DNA from: Chloroflexota bacterium | GTDB lineage: Bacteria > Chloroflexota > Dehalococcoidia > DSGV01 | DNA length: 45,556 bases | Assembly (NCBI GenBank): GCA_021787985.1 | Contig: JAJYLG010000018.1 | Coordinates: 1 to 45,556 of the forward strand | Direction of reading: 5' to 3' | In this document: positions 16,593 through 25,752 of the stretch, piece after piece | Position numbering within the stretch: the stretch's first letter is position 1 | Layout: every line of letters begins with the position of its first letter | The notes under the pieces: generated by a model | Told to the model about the DNA's origin: nothing | What the model saw: the letters and a program-made list of their open reading frames with translations, nothing else | The model's database searches: none | Made by a program: the position numbers and the translations under genes

Positions 16593-18065
16593 ATGACACG
16601 CAAACATGTCCAAACCTCCGGAGTTGACGAGGTGGTGCCGCCTGAGGAGATCCGGCCCTTCTCACGCGTGCCGTGGCTGACTCATCGACGGATTCTGTTC
16701 TTCGTGATCGGGTGGTTGGTGGCGTTCTCCCTCGGGAGCATCTTCGTCTCCAATCCGTTTCAGTCCGAGCCGAGCGCCTCCGCGGCGCTTGCTACCTGGC
16801 ACGTGATGTATCTGCACGGGCTGCTGATCGGGGTCGCCGGACTGCTTGCGCTACTGGTCTGCGGCGTGCTTTGCCTGCGCTCAACGCACACCCGCGTGTG
16901 GATCGCCGGCGGGGTGATCGTGGCGACGCTCGCCGCCGGGATCGGCGGGGTCTTCGACCGCCGTATCCCCGGCACCGAGGTCGCCATGTGGACCCAGATC
17001 ATCGGGTTCTTCGCCCTGGACGAGATCCTGATCGTCTTGCTGGTCGGCATGTGGAGCGAGTGGCGACTCCGCTCGGCGCTGAGCCGAACGCTGCCCTTCC
17101 TGGCGGCCGCGCTCGGGGTCGCCTCGATGCTGGTCGCCGCAGTCATGGGCCACCTCGCCGGATGGATCCTGGAGTTCGGCGACCGGCCGGGGATCATCGG
17201 GTCCTACGCGCGGGCGCGCGGGCTCAAGCTGGACGACTTCACCGCCAACCTGACCGGGTCGCACTCGCACGACATGGTGGTCGCGGTCATGGCCGTGGCC
17301 GCGGGGCTGGCGGTTCAGCAGTTCGGCTACTCGGCCCTCTCCGGTGGCCCCAAGGCCCTCGCCCGGATGGGCCTGTCGCTGGTCGCCGTCGGCGTGGTGG
17401 TGATGACCGTCATGTACGTGCGTATGGGGTTCACGGCGTGGAGCCCGCCCACCTTGTTCCAGTCTGCGGGCGGCACCAACGGGGTCGCCGGGGATGACAT
17501 CGTGACCGGCGTGTTCGTGATGTTCGGTGGGCTGCTCGCGCTGGCCGGCGCCATGGTGCGGAACGTCCGCCGGCCGGTGCGCCTGGCCGCCGCCTGGTCC
17601 TGGCTCATGAGCTTCGCGGTCGTGGTTGTCACCGGCTACTGGATCGAGCTCCATGAGACTTACTTTGGCGCGGGCGACAAGGCGCCGGGCGCGGCCCACG
17701 ACGCGGTGTTCACGTGGGCGCATCAGGACATCGGGCTGTTTCTCCTGCCCACGGTGGTCCTGCTGATGCTGGTGGTTGACCGGTTCCTGGCCGGGAGGCA
17801 GGTCCAGAAGGCTATCGGCTGGGCGGCGGTGGCCGGGAGCACGGTGCTGTTCCTCGGCGTGCTCGTCTACACCTTCGCGGACGCCGCGGTGCATGGACCC
17901 GCCTACGGCCTGTCTACGCTCGGCCTGCTGCTCGTCGGTGCGGCGGTGCTGGGCACCGTCTGGTGGGGTACCGCGGGAAGGCCGCCGCAAGGCGGACCGG
18001 CTGGACAGACGCCCGAGGCCCCCCGTCAGCCACGGCTGTTCCGGAGACGGCCGGCGCATCTGTAG
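16593..18065 (+). CDS. 12-TM His-rich membrane protein of unknown function
   Basis: 490 aa. Start ATG 16593 is set by AGGAGG 7 nt upstream. I count twelve membrane segments. Histidines lie in or near helices: WHVMYLHG (TM2), GHLAG (end of TM5), GSHSHDM (start of TM6), ELHETYFG (end of TM9), HDAVFTWAHQD (TM10) and VHGP (before TM12). Twelve helices with His in TM2, TM6 and TM10 recall heme-copper oxidase subunit I, but the HxH of TM10, the HH pair of TM7 and the cross-linked Tyr are not seen. A heme or metal role is possible, and a transporter cannot be excluded. The nearest neighbour is a histidine kinase 444 nt downstream. Not recognised with confidence. Confidence 0.7.
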   Translation: MTRKHVQTSGVDEVVPPEEIRPFSRVPWLTHRRILFFVIGWLVAFSLGSIFVSNPFQSEPSASAALATWHVMYLHGLLIGVAGLLALLVCGVLCLRSTHTRVWIAGGVIVATLAAGIGGVFDRRIPGTEVAMWTQIIGFFALDEILIVLLVGMWSEWRLRSALSRTLPFLAAALGVASMLVAAVMGHLAGWILEFGDRPGIIGSYARARGLKLDDFTANLTGSHSHDMVVAVMAVAAGLAVQQFGYSALSGGPKALARMGLSLVAVGVVVMTVMYVRMGFTAWSPPTLFQSAGGTNGVAGDDIVTGVFVMFGGLLALAGAMVRNVRRPVRLAAAWSWLMSFAVVVVTGYWIELHETYFGAGDKAPGAAHDAVFTWAHQDIGLFLLPTVVLLMLVVDRFLAGRQVQKAIGWAAVAGSTVLFLGVLVYTFADAAVHGPAYGLSTLGLLLVGAAVLGTVWWGTAGRPPQGGPAGQTPEAPRQPRLFRRRPAHL

Positions 18066-18509
18066 GCGGCCTCGCAGATGGGGCGAGACCTGCGCCCAGA
18101 TGAGCGCGGCGACGCAAGCCAACCCGCAGGCCGGGGCGCTGCGGGCGCAAGTGGAGCGGCGTTCCGGGGCACCGCGCTGGGCGGTCTGCCCCGAAATGCG
18201 TGCGCCCTCTGGATGCTCGGTCAAGCGGCCGAGGGTGCCGCCATCCTCTCGCGGGTCACGACGGGGGTCACCCTCTTCCCGATGGTGCTCGGGTTCGGCC
18301 ACTTCCGTGGGTTGGCCTCGTAGATTCGAGTCCCCATTCGCGCACGCGGTCGCTGAACCCGACGCTTCAGAGCGCCAGCGGAAGTGCTTGGGGGGATCCG
18401 GACTAAAGGGTCGTTCCCGGCCCGGTGCTGGGGACGGATGCGCGGTTTCCTTGCTATGATCCGCGCGGGCTTCTTCGACACCTAGTGGCCCCATGCTGCG
18501 TGGCGCGGA
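18066..18509. other. Intergenic with an extended -10 promoter candidate
   Basis: No supported gene. TGCTATGAT (TATGAT at 18455-18460, with the TG of an extended -10) lies 50 nt before the kinase start and is the best promoter candidate. A tRNA-like T-loop string near 18330 was checked and rejected. Confidence 0.4.
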
Positions 18510-20030
18510 GTGAAAGCTGTTCGGGATGCGGCAGGAACCCAGCGGCGGCGAGTTCAGACGGCCGCTGACGCCCGATTGTGGCGTCGTGCCACGGCAGCTT
18601 TGCGGCGTGTCGGGTTGTGGGCCCGGCCGCCGGTTCGAGATGCTCGCTTCTGGATGGTGCAGCTGCTGGTCGTGGCGATCGCCGGCTTTCATGATGGTGT
18701 CGAGGGGTTCGGCATCATCCGCAATTTCGGCATGCTCTATTTCGTGCCGATTTCCTTGTTTCTCGTACCTACGATCTATGCTGCCCTGAGCTTCGGCCTT
18801 CAAGGTTCGCTCGCTACAGCCGTCTGGTGCTCGCTGATTACCGTGCCCAACTGGGTGCTGTGGCATACGGGCCTCGAACGGTGGGGGGTCATCGTGCAGA
18901 TGGCAGCCATCGACGGGTTCGCGGTGTTCGCCGGCAGGCGGGTGGACCAAGAGAGGGAAGCCCGCGCCACGGCGCAGCTGGCGGAGCGCAAGTACCGAGC
19001 GTTGTTCGACTCCTCCGCCGAGGCCGTCCTTGTCGTCGAGAGGAACGGAAGAGTCATTGAGTGTAACGCGGTTGCTGCCTTGTTGCTCGGTGCCTCGCCC
19101 GAGCACCTCAGCGGACGCTCGATTGACGACGTCCTGCCCACCCCTCTGGCCGCAGCGATCCGGACTGAGATCTCCGGCCGGCATGACGCGGACGAGACCG
19201 CGTGCATCAATGGCCCCGGAGGCAGGCCGCTTTGGGTCAAACCGGTGAGCGCCGCGGTGGCGACAGGTGGCGACATCGTCGAGGTCGTGCTTCGCGACCT
19301 TACGCAAGAGAAACTGCGGGAGATGGGGCTTGAGGCTTACGTAGCAGAGAACGTCAGGTCCCAGGAGAAGGAACGGGCCGACGTTGCGCGCGAACTGCAC
19401 GACTTGGCCGTGCAGGCGTTGGTTGCCCTCGGCTGGGATCTGGATGCCATCAGGCACAGTGCTTCCACGCTCCCCGACCCCGCGAGCGACGAGGTGCAGC
19501 GAGCGCGCGGCCGGGCGGTGTCGATCGTCGAGAACCTGCGGCAAGTGATCCGCGGCCTGCGGCCGCCGGTGCTGGACGACCTTGGCTTGGCGGCGGCGGT
19601 GCGGGGGATCGTCGCCGACTTGGGCGAGCGCGCTTCCTTGCAGGCGGAAGTTCTCGTGCGTGGTGAGAAACGCCGCCTCGCCGCCGAAGAGGAGGTGGAG
19701 CTGTTTCGGATCGCCCAGGAGGCCCTCGCCAACGTGGAGCGTCATGCAGCAGCGCGCCGAGTGACGGTCAACCTTAACTATGGCTCCCAGGAAATCGAAC
19801 TGACCGTCGCCGATGATGGCCGAGGCTTTGTGATGCCGCATGCCCTGGCTGACTTCCAGAAGGACAACAAGTTCGGGCTGATCGGCATGCAAGAGAGGGC
19901 ACGGATGGTGGGTGGGAAGCTGACCGTGCGGACGCTGCCGCGTGCTGGCACCACGGTCGTCGTGACCGTTCCCGTCGCGCCGGAGCACCGTGCAAGAGAC
20001 GCTGCGGTGCAGACTCCGGCTGAAACGTGA
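18510..20030 (+). CDS. PAS-containing sensor histidine kinase (HisKA_3 type)
   Basis: 506 aa, GTG start. Residues about 45-145 hold a four-helix membrane sensor (RDARFWMVQLLVVAIAGFHD ... TVPNWVLWH). A short coiled segment leads to a PAS domain (about 165-275: YRALFDSSAEAVLVVERNGR, ECNAVAALLLG). The phosphoacceptor His297 is in RELHDLAVQAL, the HisKA_3 form that pairs with NarL/FixJ regulators. HATPase_c follows with EALANVERHA (N box), DDGRGF and [15 protein letters not shown]. No response regulator is adjacent. The membrane domain is paralogous to that of the kinase at 30321, so both may feed the NarL-type regulator at 29638. The start is supported by alignment of the two paralogues. Confidence 0.9.
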   Translation: MKAVRDAAGTQRRRVQTAADARLWRRATAALRRVGLWARPPVRDARFWMVQLLVVAIAGFHDGVEGFGIIRNFGMLYFVPISLFLVPTIYAALSFGLQGSLATAVWCSLITVPNWVLWHTGLERWGVIVQMAAIDGFAVFAGRRVDQEREARATAQLAERKYRALFDSSAEAVLVVERNGRVIECNAVAALLLGASPEHLSGRSIDDVLPTPLAAAIRTEISGRHDADETACINGPGGRPLWVKPVSAAVATGGDIVEVVLRDLTQEKLREMGLEAYVAENVRSQEKERADVARELHDLAVQALVALGWDLDAIRHSASTLPDPASDEVQRARGRAVSIVENLRQVIRGLRPPVLDDLGLAAAVRGIVADLGERASLQAEVLVRGEKRRLAAEEEVELFRIAQEALANVERHAAARRVTVNLNYGSQEIELTVADDGRGFVMPHALADFQKDNKFGLIGMQERARMVGGKLTVRTLPRAGTTVVVTVPVAPEHRARDAAVQTPAET

Positions 20031-20334
20031 CGCGGATGGATCGCGCGCACGGCTCGGCGCCCGCGCGGCCGCATCAGACATGACGGCCTCGCACGACTAT
20101 CGGGATTCCTACGTCGCGCCTCGTCTGAAGCCCGAGCCACCACTCCGCGGTGTGCCTTTTCCAGCGCGCCGGAGATGTGGACGCCGGCTACGGTTGCGAG
20201 GAAGCCGAACCCCCGCGGAACCACCCGCTCGCGGGCGGGCCAAAGGCCTCGTCGTCCCCGTCACGAGCGAGCACGCAGGGCTCGGTGTCGGACAAGGACG
20301 GCGCGTTCGTCACTCAAGGGTGATGCGCACCGCC
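20031..20334. other. Convergent intergenic, nothing identified
   Basis: Lies between the 3' ends of the kinase and of the lipoprotein gene. No clear terminator or coding frame. Confidence 0.4.
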
Positions 20335-21672
20335 TCAACCGGGGTAGCGGGCCATGGCGATCGCCAGTGCCAGGGCCGGGATCGCCCCGTGGTAGGCGCT
20401 CGCCATGTAGACGTCGTCGCCGCGCACCCAGGCGAGGCCGCTGTGCAGCCCGTCCCCGCCCATCTCGCACGAGAAGGAGCCGTGGGTCTCGGCCAGCAGG
20501 TGACGGTCGAGGTAGCTGACGATGTCGTGCGCGACGGCGGTCCAGGGCTCGCTGGCGTCCCCACCGAGCCCGCCGTTCAGGTCGCCCGCGAGCGTGAACG
20601 TCCACTCGCCCTCCTGCCAGACGACCAGGCAGTTGCCCCGCGGCGCGGGCCCGGAGTAGAGCGTTGCCTCGAGGCCGGGCGCAAGCTGCACGTGGCTGAT
20701 CGACGTGCAGCCCGCGGGTGGGTGCAGCTCCCCGGTCAGCCGCTGCGACAGCGCGGACAGGGCAGCGGTGGCGCTTGAATAGGCATGGCCGGCGAAGTCG
20801 CCGTACAGGGCCGCCATCGACCCGCAGGAACCCGCGCCGATGCCGGGATCGTTCAGCGGCAGCGGGGCTGGACAGTCATGGAGGCTGACGCCGTAGTCGG
20901 TTGGGCTTGCCGCGCGCACCAGGGCCGAGTTCGGCAGCCCGCCGGCTGCCGGCAGCACGCGCGGGGCCTCGAGCGGGACGCTCGTGCGGGGCGCGACATC
21001 GACCATCACCTCCGCGACGACGGCGGGCCAGGATGACGGCCGGCCTGATGGGGGACCGGAGGAGGTCGGTGAAGCGCTGGGGGCGCTGGCCGTGGGCGAG
21101 CTCATCGCTCGCCCGTTCGCTGAGGCTGTGCGGGAGGGGTAGCCGGGACAGTGAGCCCTCGCCCAAGCCCCGATGGCCTCGCCCGCCGGGCCGAACAAGA
21201 CCGACGTCGCTTTCTGCGCTTGGGCTGGGAAGGAGGCCGGCGGCGTCGATCCGGGCTGGCGGGCGCCGGCGAGCAGCGCAGAGAACACCGGTGACCAGAC
21301 GGTCGCGACCCGGTCGACGTCGGAGCGGATAGCGCCAGGCGCATCGGCGCGCATGGTGGCGAGCGCCCTTTGCGTCCTTTCGATGGCCGGCACCACGCTC
21401 GACGAGAGGGAGGAATGCGCATTGGTGGGGCTCACGATGCTGGTGGTGAAGGTCGTCACCGCGCCGCAGAACGCCGTGTCGCGGGTGGCCGTCACCGTGG
21501 CCGTCGCGGCCGATGGGCCTCCGTGAGACGAGCTGCCGCAGTCGGCGAGCACCAGCATGAGCGCCGCCAGGGCGCCGACCGCGGCGCGTGTCGGCGCGCC
21601 CTGTCGTGCGACACATCGCGCAGGGCGGGGCTTCCGACCCTGCCCCGAGACTGCCGCGTCTCGAGCTTCCAT
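20335..21672 (-). CDS. Putative lipoprotein of unknown function
   Basis: 445 aa. Start ATG 21672 has a GAGGAG ribosome site 9 nt upstream. A long basic leader precedes a hydrophobic stretch and LADC (Cys45), which looks like a lipobox. Residues about 60-155 are helical (AIERTQRALATMRADAPGAI), then a Ser/Pro/Thr-rich spacer (about 170-205). The C-terminal 220 residues contain SLHDCPAPLP, GAGSCGSMAALYGDFAG, AGCTSISHV and FSCEMGG, several Cys likely in disulfides. No family recognised. The last 70 residues (GLAWVRGDDVYMASAYHGAI) resemble beta strands. It lies after a strong hairpin that ends the TIG gene. Confidence 0.65.
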   Translation of the reverse strand: MEARDAAVSGQGRKPRPARCVARQGAPTRAAVGALAALMLVLADCGSSSHGGPSAATATVTATRDTAFCGAVTTFTTSIVSPTNAHSSLSSSVVPAIERTQRALATMRADAPGAIRSDVDRVATVWSPVFSALLAGARQPGSTPPASFPAQAQKATSVLFGPAGEAIGAWARAHCPGYPSRTASANGRAMSSPTASAPSASPTSSGPPSGRPSSWPAVVAEVMVDVAPRTSVPLEAPRVLPAAGGLPNSALVRAASPTDYGVSLHDCPAPLPLNDPGIGAGSCGSMAALYGDFAGHAYSSATAALSALSQRLTGELHPPAGCTSISHVQLAPGLEATLYSGPAPRGNCLVVWQEGEWTFTLAGDLNGGLGGDASEPWTAVAHDIVSYLDRHLLAETHGSFSCEMGGDGLHSGLAWVRGDDVYMASAYHGAIPALALAIAMARYPG

Positions 21673-21727
21673 GCCATCTCCTCGTCCATCAGTCGGCCCG
21701 GCGCGGGCGGTCGCGCTCGCTCTCCGT

Positions 21728-21764
21728 GCCGGTCCTCCCTGCCCGTCGGGCAGGGAGGACCGGC
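21728..21764 (-). terminator. Perfect 17-bp hairpin after the TIG-repeat gene
   Basis: Arms GCCGGTCCTCCCTGCCC (21728-21744) and its exact complement (21748-21764) flank a 3-nt GTC loop. It begins 21 nt after the TIG gene stop on the minus strand. There is no U tract, so it may be a Rho-assisted or stabilising 3' hairpin rather than a classical intrinsic terminator. Confidence 0.7.
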
Positions 21765-21785
21765 GCAGTCGCCTGCCGGCTGCCG

Positions 21786-24725
21786 CTAGGGAACTGAGAT
21801 GTCAACCGCGTTGCTCGACGATCCCAGGGAGCGGCTGTCGCCGCTCCAGCTTGCGCTGGCGACGAACTCGCCGGCGAACGGTGGCGTCCAGGTGACCCGC
21901 GCCACCCCGCCGGACGGCGTCGCGGTCAGCGTCGTTCGGTAGTAGCAACGGTAGCCGTGGCAGCCGCCTATCAGGAAGAAGGTGACCGTGCCGTCACTCA
22001 CGGCCGGCGAGATGGTGGCCGTGAGCGTGTACGGCCCCCACCCGGAGCCGCGCACGGCCAGGGTGGTGGTGGACGACGCGATGTACTGGAACACGTCGGG
22101 CGCATGCGCCGTGGATGTGCCGGTCGGCACGGTCACGGTGACGTCGACTTTCCCGGAGCCCGGCGGGCTCACCGCGATGATCTGTTGGTCGGAGTCCGCG
22201 GTGAAGCTCTGCGCGGGCGTTCCGCCGAAGGACACCGCGGTGGCACCGGCGAAGCCGTAGCCGCTGACCGCCACCGTCGTGCCGCCCGCGGGAGAGCCGT
22301 AGGCCGGATCCAGCCCGGTCACCACCGGCGCGGCCAGGTAGGTGAACTGGTCGTCCTTCGAGGTCCCCGAGGCCCCACCGACCGTGGTCACGGTCACATC
22401 CACCGTGCCGGCGGCGTGGGCCGGCGTCACGGCGCTGATCTCCGAGCCGGACTTGACCGTGAAGCGCTGGGCGGGCGTTCCGCCGAAGTCGACGGCGCTG
22501 GCGCCGGAGAAGCCCGAGCCGGTGATGTCCACTGTGGTCCCCCCAGCCACGGACCCCATCGACGGGTAGACGCTCCACACCGACGGGCCGGCGGCGAAGG
22601 TGTACCGGTCGGCCGCCGAGGTCGCCGAGGTCCCGCTGGCCGCGGTGATCGTGACGTCCACCGTGCCGGCGGCGTCGGCCGGCGTCACGGCGCTGATCTC
22701 CGAGTCGGACTTCACGATGAAGCTCTGCGCCGGCGTTCCGCCGAAGTCGACGGCGGTGGCGCCGCCGAAGCACATACCGGTGATCTGCACGGTGGCGCCG
22801 CCGGCGGCGGAGCCGGCGTTCGGCTGTACGCCGGTGACGACCGGCGCGCCTGGCAGGGTAAGCTGGACGTCCGACGCCGGTCCGGCTGGAAACGAGCCAC
22901 TGGTGAGCGTCAGCGAGGGGCTCGTCCACACGGTCTGGCCGCCGACGGCCACCGCCAGGTCGAAGCCGAAGCTGTCCGCGGGGCTGTAGCTGGGGCTGTC
23001 CAGCGCGACCACCACGGGACAGGCCTGCGGCGTACCGCTCACCTGGGTGGGCCCGTTCCCGCTCAGCGCCCGCTGGGTGTCGCCGTAGCCGGGGGCGCTC
23101 ACCTCGACCTGCAGCGGGCTTCCCGTCAGGCCGACGGCGCCGCAGACCTCCAGCGTCACGCCCAGGCTGGTGTCAGGGATGCCGAGCGTGATGCCCGGGC
23201 AGGCCACCGCGGGCACGTTCTGGGTCTGGCCCGCGGTCGGCGCCGGGTCGCTGGTCTGGTTGCTCTCCGCCAGAGTGGAGCTCGGCCCGCCAACCTGCCA
23301 GCCGCCCAGGCAGGTGCTCACCGCGAAGTTGAGCCCTACCGCCGTCCCCGCGCCGACAGAGAAGCTCTCCGACCCCATGGGCGCCTGCGGCGTCCACGCC
23401 AGCGACAGCGGGTCCGGCGTCCCCACGCTCGGCGGACTGCCCGCGCCGGCATCGAGGAGCATCGGCCAGTCCCAGGTCACCCCAAAGGTATCGATGGTCT
23501 GGACCTGGACGCTGACGCTGGTGTTGCATCCGAACACGTTCCACGACACGAGCTGAATGGAGGGACTGGTCCAGTTGATGCCGGGCACCCCCCAGCTCCC
23601 GCTGAACGTAGTCGTCTGCGGCGACGCCGAGACCGAAGCGGCCCGCAGCGAGCCCGGTGTGGCGTTGATGCCGGGGTCGCCCGCCAAGCCTGCCCCCGCG
23701 GAGGCAGGGGGCGCCGACGAGACCTCCGCGCCGGCGGCGCCGGGGCCCGCGGGCTGCACCGCGCTCGGCACTTGCTCCAGAAGCTGCGCCTCGAGCACGT
23801 CGCCGGATAGCGAGCCGGCAGCCAACGCCGGCGTCCCCGGCTGCAGCGCGGACAGCCCACCCTCCACCAGCACGTGGGTGCCGCTGCTGACCTCCACGGT
23901 CACGTCCGTTCCCGCTGTCCCGGCCGCCGGATGCTGCTCCACCAAGCGCGGCGTGGTCACGGCGCAGCCCGGCAGGCCGATGCCCGCGCAGCCCCCGCTG
24001 ACCGGGATGCCCGCTTGCTGCACCACCAGCCGGCCGCTGCTGGCGTCGACGGACACCACCGCGCCGAGCACGGCCACGTCGCTCGGGTGCTGCGTGGAGA
24101 CAGTCAACTGACCCGCCAGCCCTGCGAGCGTCCCGGGGGCGGTGGGGTCGAAGCGGTAGTACCAGCGGTCGGCCACGCCGCGGAACGGTATAGTGGGATA
24201 CCACAGCACCACCCAGCCGGACGGCGCCGGCCAGACGTCCCCCTCGTTGGGGTGCGCCCAACCGCCGCCGCAGGCGCCGGCTTGACCGGCCGGCTCGGTG
24301 TACACCCGGCACGACTGCCCGGGCGCCAGCGTTCCCTGCAGGACGAACCGGTTGGCGTTCTCGGGCGTCTGCACTTGCAGCGCGTCCAGCGTGGCCGCCG
24401 CTCCGCCCACGTTCCCGATCTCCACGTACTCCTGTTGCGGGTCGCCCGCCCCGGCCAGCACGCCCACGGCCACCGTGCGGACCGCCGGCCAGCCGAGCGT
24501 CTGGGTGAACTGGGCGATCACCGCCAGGTCACCGGCCCCCACGTGCATCCGGATGTAGGCGGCCAGCACGTCGAGGAAGGTGGGCTGCGGGTTGCCGAGC
24601 GCCTGGAGCAGCCCCCCCAGCTCCCCGTGGGTGTTGTCCCAGAAGCCTTGCCGGAGCGGGTCGCACTGGAGCTGGACGTCGAGATGCTCCGGGATGCAGC
24701 GGCGCGTGCGGTCCCGGTCGGGCAC
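21786..24725 (-). CDS. Large surface protein: lamin-tail module, TIG repeats, Ig-like end
   Basis: About 979 aa from GTG 24725; the true 5' end is uncertain. Residues about 9-90 repeat the helical block of the 3916 protein (DVLAAYIRMHVGAGDL, TQTLGWPAVR), then a lamin-tail domain (EYVEIGNVGG, LAPGQSCRVYTEPAGQAG). The middle 430 residues are beta-rich (VVQQAGIPVSGG, FSGSWGVPGINWTSPS). Three IPT/TIG domains follow (SAAGGATVQITG, SVAGGTTVDITG, SPAGGTTVAVSG with FGGTPAQ in each) and a final Ig-like domain (GEFVASASWSGDSRS). Such architecture is typical of secreted adhesion or cell-surface proteins. No signal peptide precedes the module in this frame; the frame is open upstream but encodes only the shadow of NrfD. 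It may therefore be a 5'-truncated gene. Confidence 0.7.
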   Translation of the reverse strand: MPDRDRTRRCIPEHLDVQLQCDPLRQGFWDNTHGELGGLLQALGNPQPTFLDVLAAYIRMHVGAGDLAVIAQFTQTLGWPAVRTVAVGVLAGAGDPQQEYVEIGNVGGAAATLDALQVQTPENANRFVLQGTLAPGQSCRVYTEPAGQAGACGGGWAHPNEGDVWPAPSGWVVLWYPTIPFRGVADRWYYRFDPTAPGTLAGLAGQLTVSTQHPSDVAVLGAVVSVDASSGRLVVQQAGIPVSGGCAGIGLPGCAVTTPRLVEQHPAAGTAGTDVTVEVSSGTHVLVEGGLSALQPGTPALAAGSLSGDVLEAQLLEQVPSAVQPAGPGAAGAEVSSAPPASAGAGLAGDPGINATPGSLRAASVSASPQTTTFSGSWGVPGINWTSPSIQLVSWNVFGCNTSVSVQVQTIDTFGVTWDWPMLLDAGAGSPPSVGTPDPLSLAWTPQAPMGSESFSVGAGTAVGLNFAVSTCLGGWQVGGPSSTLAESNQTSDPAPTAGQTQNVPAVACPGITLGIPDTSLGVTLEVCGAVGLTGSPLQVEVSAPGYGDTQRALSGNGPTQVSGTPQACPVVVALDSPSYSPADSFGFDLAVAVGGQTVWTSPSLTLTSGSFPAGPASDVQLTLPGAPVVTGVQPNAGSAAGGATVQITGMCFGGATAVDFGGTPAQSFIVKSDSEISAVTPADAAGTVDVTITAASGTSATSAADRYTFAAGPSVWSVYPSMGSVAGGTTVDITGSGFSGASAVDFGGTPAQRFTVKSGSEISAVTPAHAAGTVDVTVTTVGGASGTSKDDQFTYLAAPVVTGLDPAYGSPAGGTTVAVSGYGFAGATAVSFGGTPAQSFTADSDQQIIAVSPPGSGKVDVTVTVPTGTSTAHAPDVFQYIASSTTTLAVRGSGWGPYTLTATISPAVSDGTVTFFLIGGCHGYRCYYRTTLTATPSGGVARVTWTPPFAGEFVASASWSGDSRSLGSSSNAVDISVP
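22080..22842 (-). repeat. Three tandem IPT/TIG-coding repeats of about 250 bp
   Basis: Units at about 22583-22842, 22333-22583 and 22080-22333. The first two are nearly identical at DNA level around 22395-22500 and 22655-22760 (shared GGCGTCACGGCGCTGATCTC and GGCGTTCCGCCGAAGTCGAC). The third is more diverged. Recent duplication or homogenisation by recombination is likely. Confidence 0.8.
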
Positions 24726-25612
24726 AGCGCCCGGGCCGCCACACCGTCCGCGCACAGCGGCGGCGGCCACGGCGCACGCGGCATCGGGTACGGCGACGTC
24801 CCGTTCGGGCACAGGGCCGCCGCCGCCGCGGACACTCGCGAGAGCAGGGCCACGGCCACGGCCACCAGAGCGAGCGAGACCCAGAAGAACACGGACAGCG
24901 ACCCGCTCAGCAGGAAACGCACGGCCGCTGCCGCGCGGGTGTCCTCGGCACCGGTCCATAGGAACAGGCCGAGCACGACCCCTTCCGCGAGGACGCCCAC
25001 CAGGGTCGTCTGTCCCAGCCGCCGGACGGCAAGCGCCCGCTCCTGACCCTCGGCCGCGACATACCTGGCCAGGATCATCAGGAACGCCGCCCCCACCGCC
25101 CAACTCATCGTCAGAAAGAGCAGCGGCAGGTAGCCGTTCCACAAGGCGATGTTCGTGGCGTGGAACTCGAACCCCGAGTAGACCGTCGCCAGCAGGGCCA
25201 GGACCATGATGGGAACGGCGATGACCCTTCTCGTCGCTCGTCCTCGGGCGAGCGCGAGGTCGTACAGTCCGAGCGCGAGCAGCAGCACGATGAACAAGGC
25301 GCCCCATGGCATCCACGAGCTTCCCAGTCGGCTGGTCCATCCGGAGGTCATCGACAGGTAGAAGCGCAAGGGCTTGCCCAGGTCCCACACGAACGGGCCG
25401 AGAGCCACCGCCAGCCCGACCATCCCCGATATCAGCCCCGCACGGACCAGTGCTTGGCTCTGGCCACGCCAGTCTTCCTGAGCAGCGAAGAACATGGTCA
25501 TGGCGCCCGAGCCGGCGAAGAACAGGGCGATCGCAGCCTTCCAGCCCCAGACCACCCGCACATCAGCCGGTAGCCACGACGGCCCCCAATGCATGAGCCA
25601 CCATTCCGGCAT
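24518..25612 (-). pseudogene. NrfD/PsrC-type membrane subunit with lost C-terminus
   Basis: ATG 25612 follows a GGAGGAGGAG ribosome site. Residues 1-260 match the NrfD/PsrC quinone-reactive membrane subunit of multi-subunit oxidoreductases: seven membrane helices, FVWDLGKPLRFYLSM with the conserved GKPLRF, SSWMPWGALFI, and SGSLSVFFWVSLALV. After residue 260 (nt 24835) the frame turns into Ala/Arg/Ser-rich shadow of the lamin-tail gene until TAA-type stop at 24518, and the last NrfD helix is missing. No iron-sulfur or catalytic partner gene is adjacent. Either a recombination breakpoint near 24700-24835 fused two genes out of frame or the assembly is chimeric. A shortened product could still insert in the membrane. 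Confidence 0.72.
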
Positions 25613-25752
25613 GCGCTCCTCCTCCTCCAGGGACAACGAGTCCCCAGCCTTCCGTCTTCTCCCAGCGGCGAGCTCGTGACCTCCTGTTGGGCTGGAATGC
25701 TAGCAACGAGGTGCGCGGAAAACCCTGTGGAACCGGTGAACTCTGCCGGAAA

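Noticed and set aside
16116-16613. Minus-strand frame as a transposase gene
   Set aside because: Only the last 20 residues resemble a DDE enzyme; no catalytic triad, ends or target duplication. Kept only as a weak note.
18320-18350. T-loop-like string GATTCGAGTCCCC suggesting a tRNA
   Set aside because: No acceptor-stem complement, D-arm or anticodon arm can be drawn upstream; the T stem does not pair.
16881-20081. Very long minus-strand open frame across the 12-TM and kinase genes
   Set aside because: It is the high-GC shadow of two real plus-strand genes: His/Arg/Gln-rich with no domain, and the plus-strand products have clear families.
21957-23810. 617-codon plus-strand frame opposite the TIG gene
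   Set aside because: Composition is that of an antisense shadow (Arg/His/Gly), and the minus strand encodes recognisable IPT/TIG repeats.
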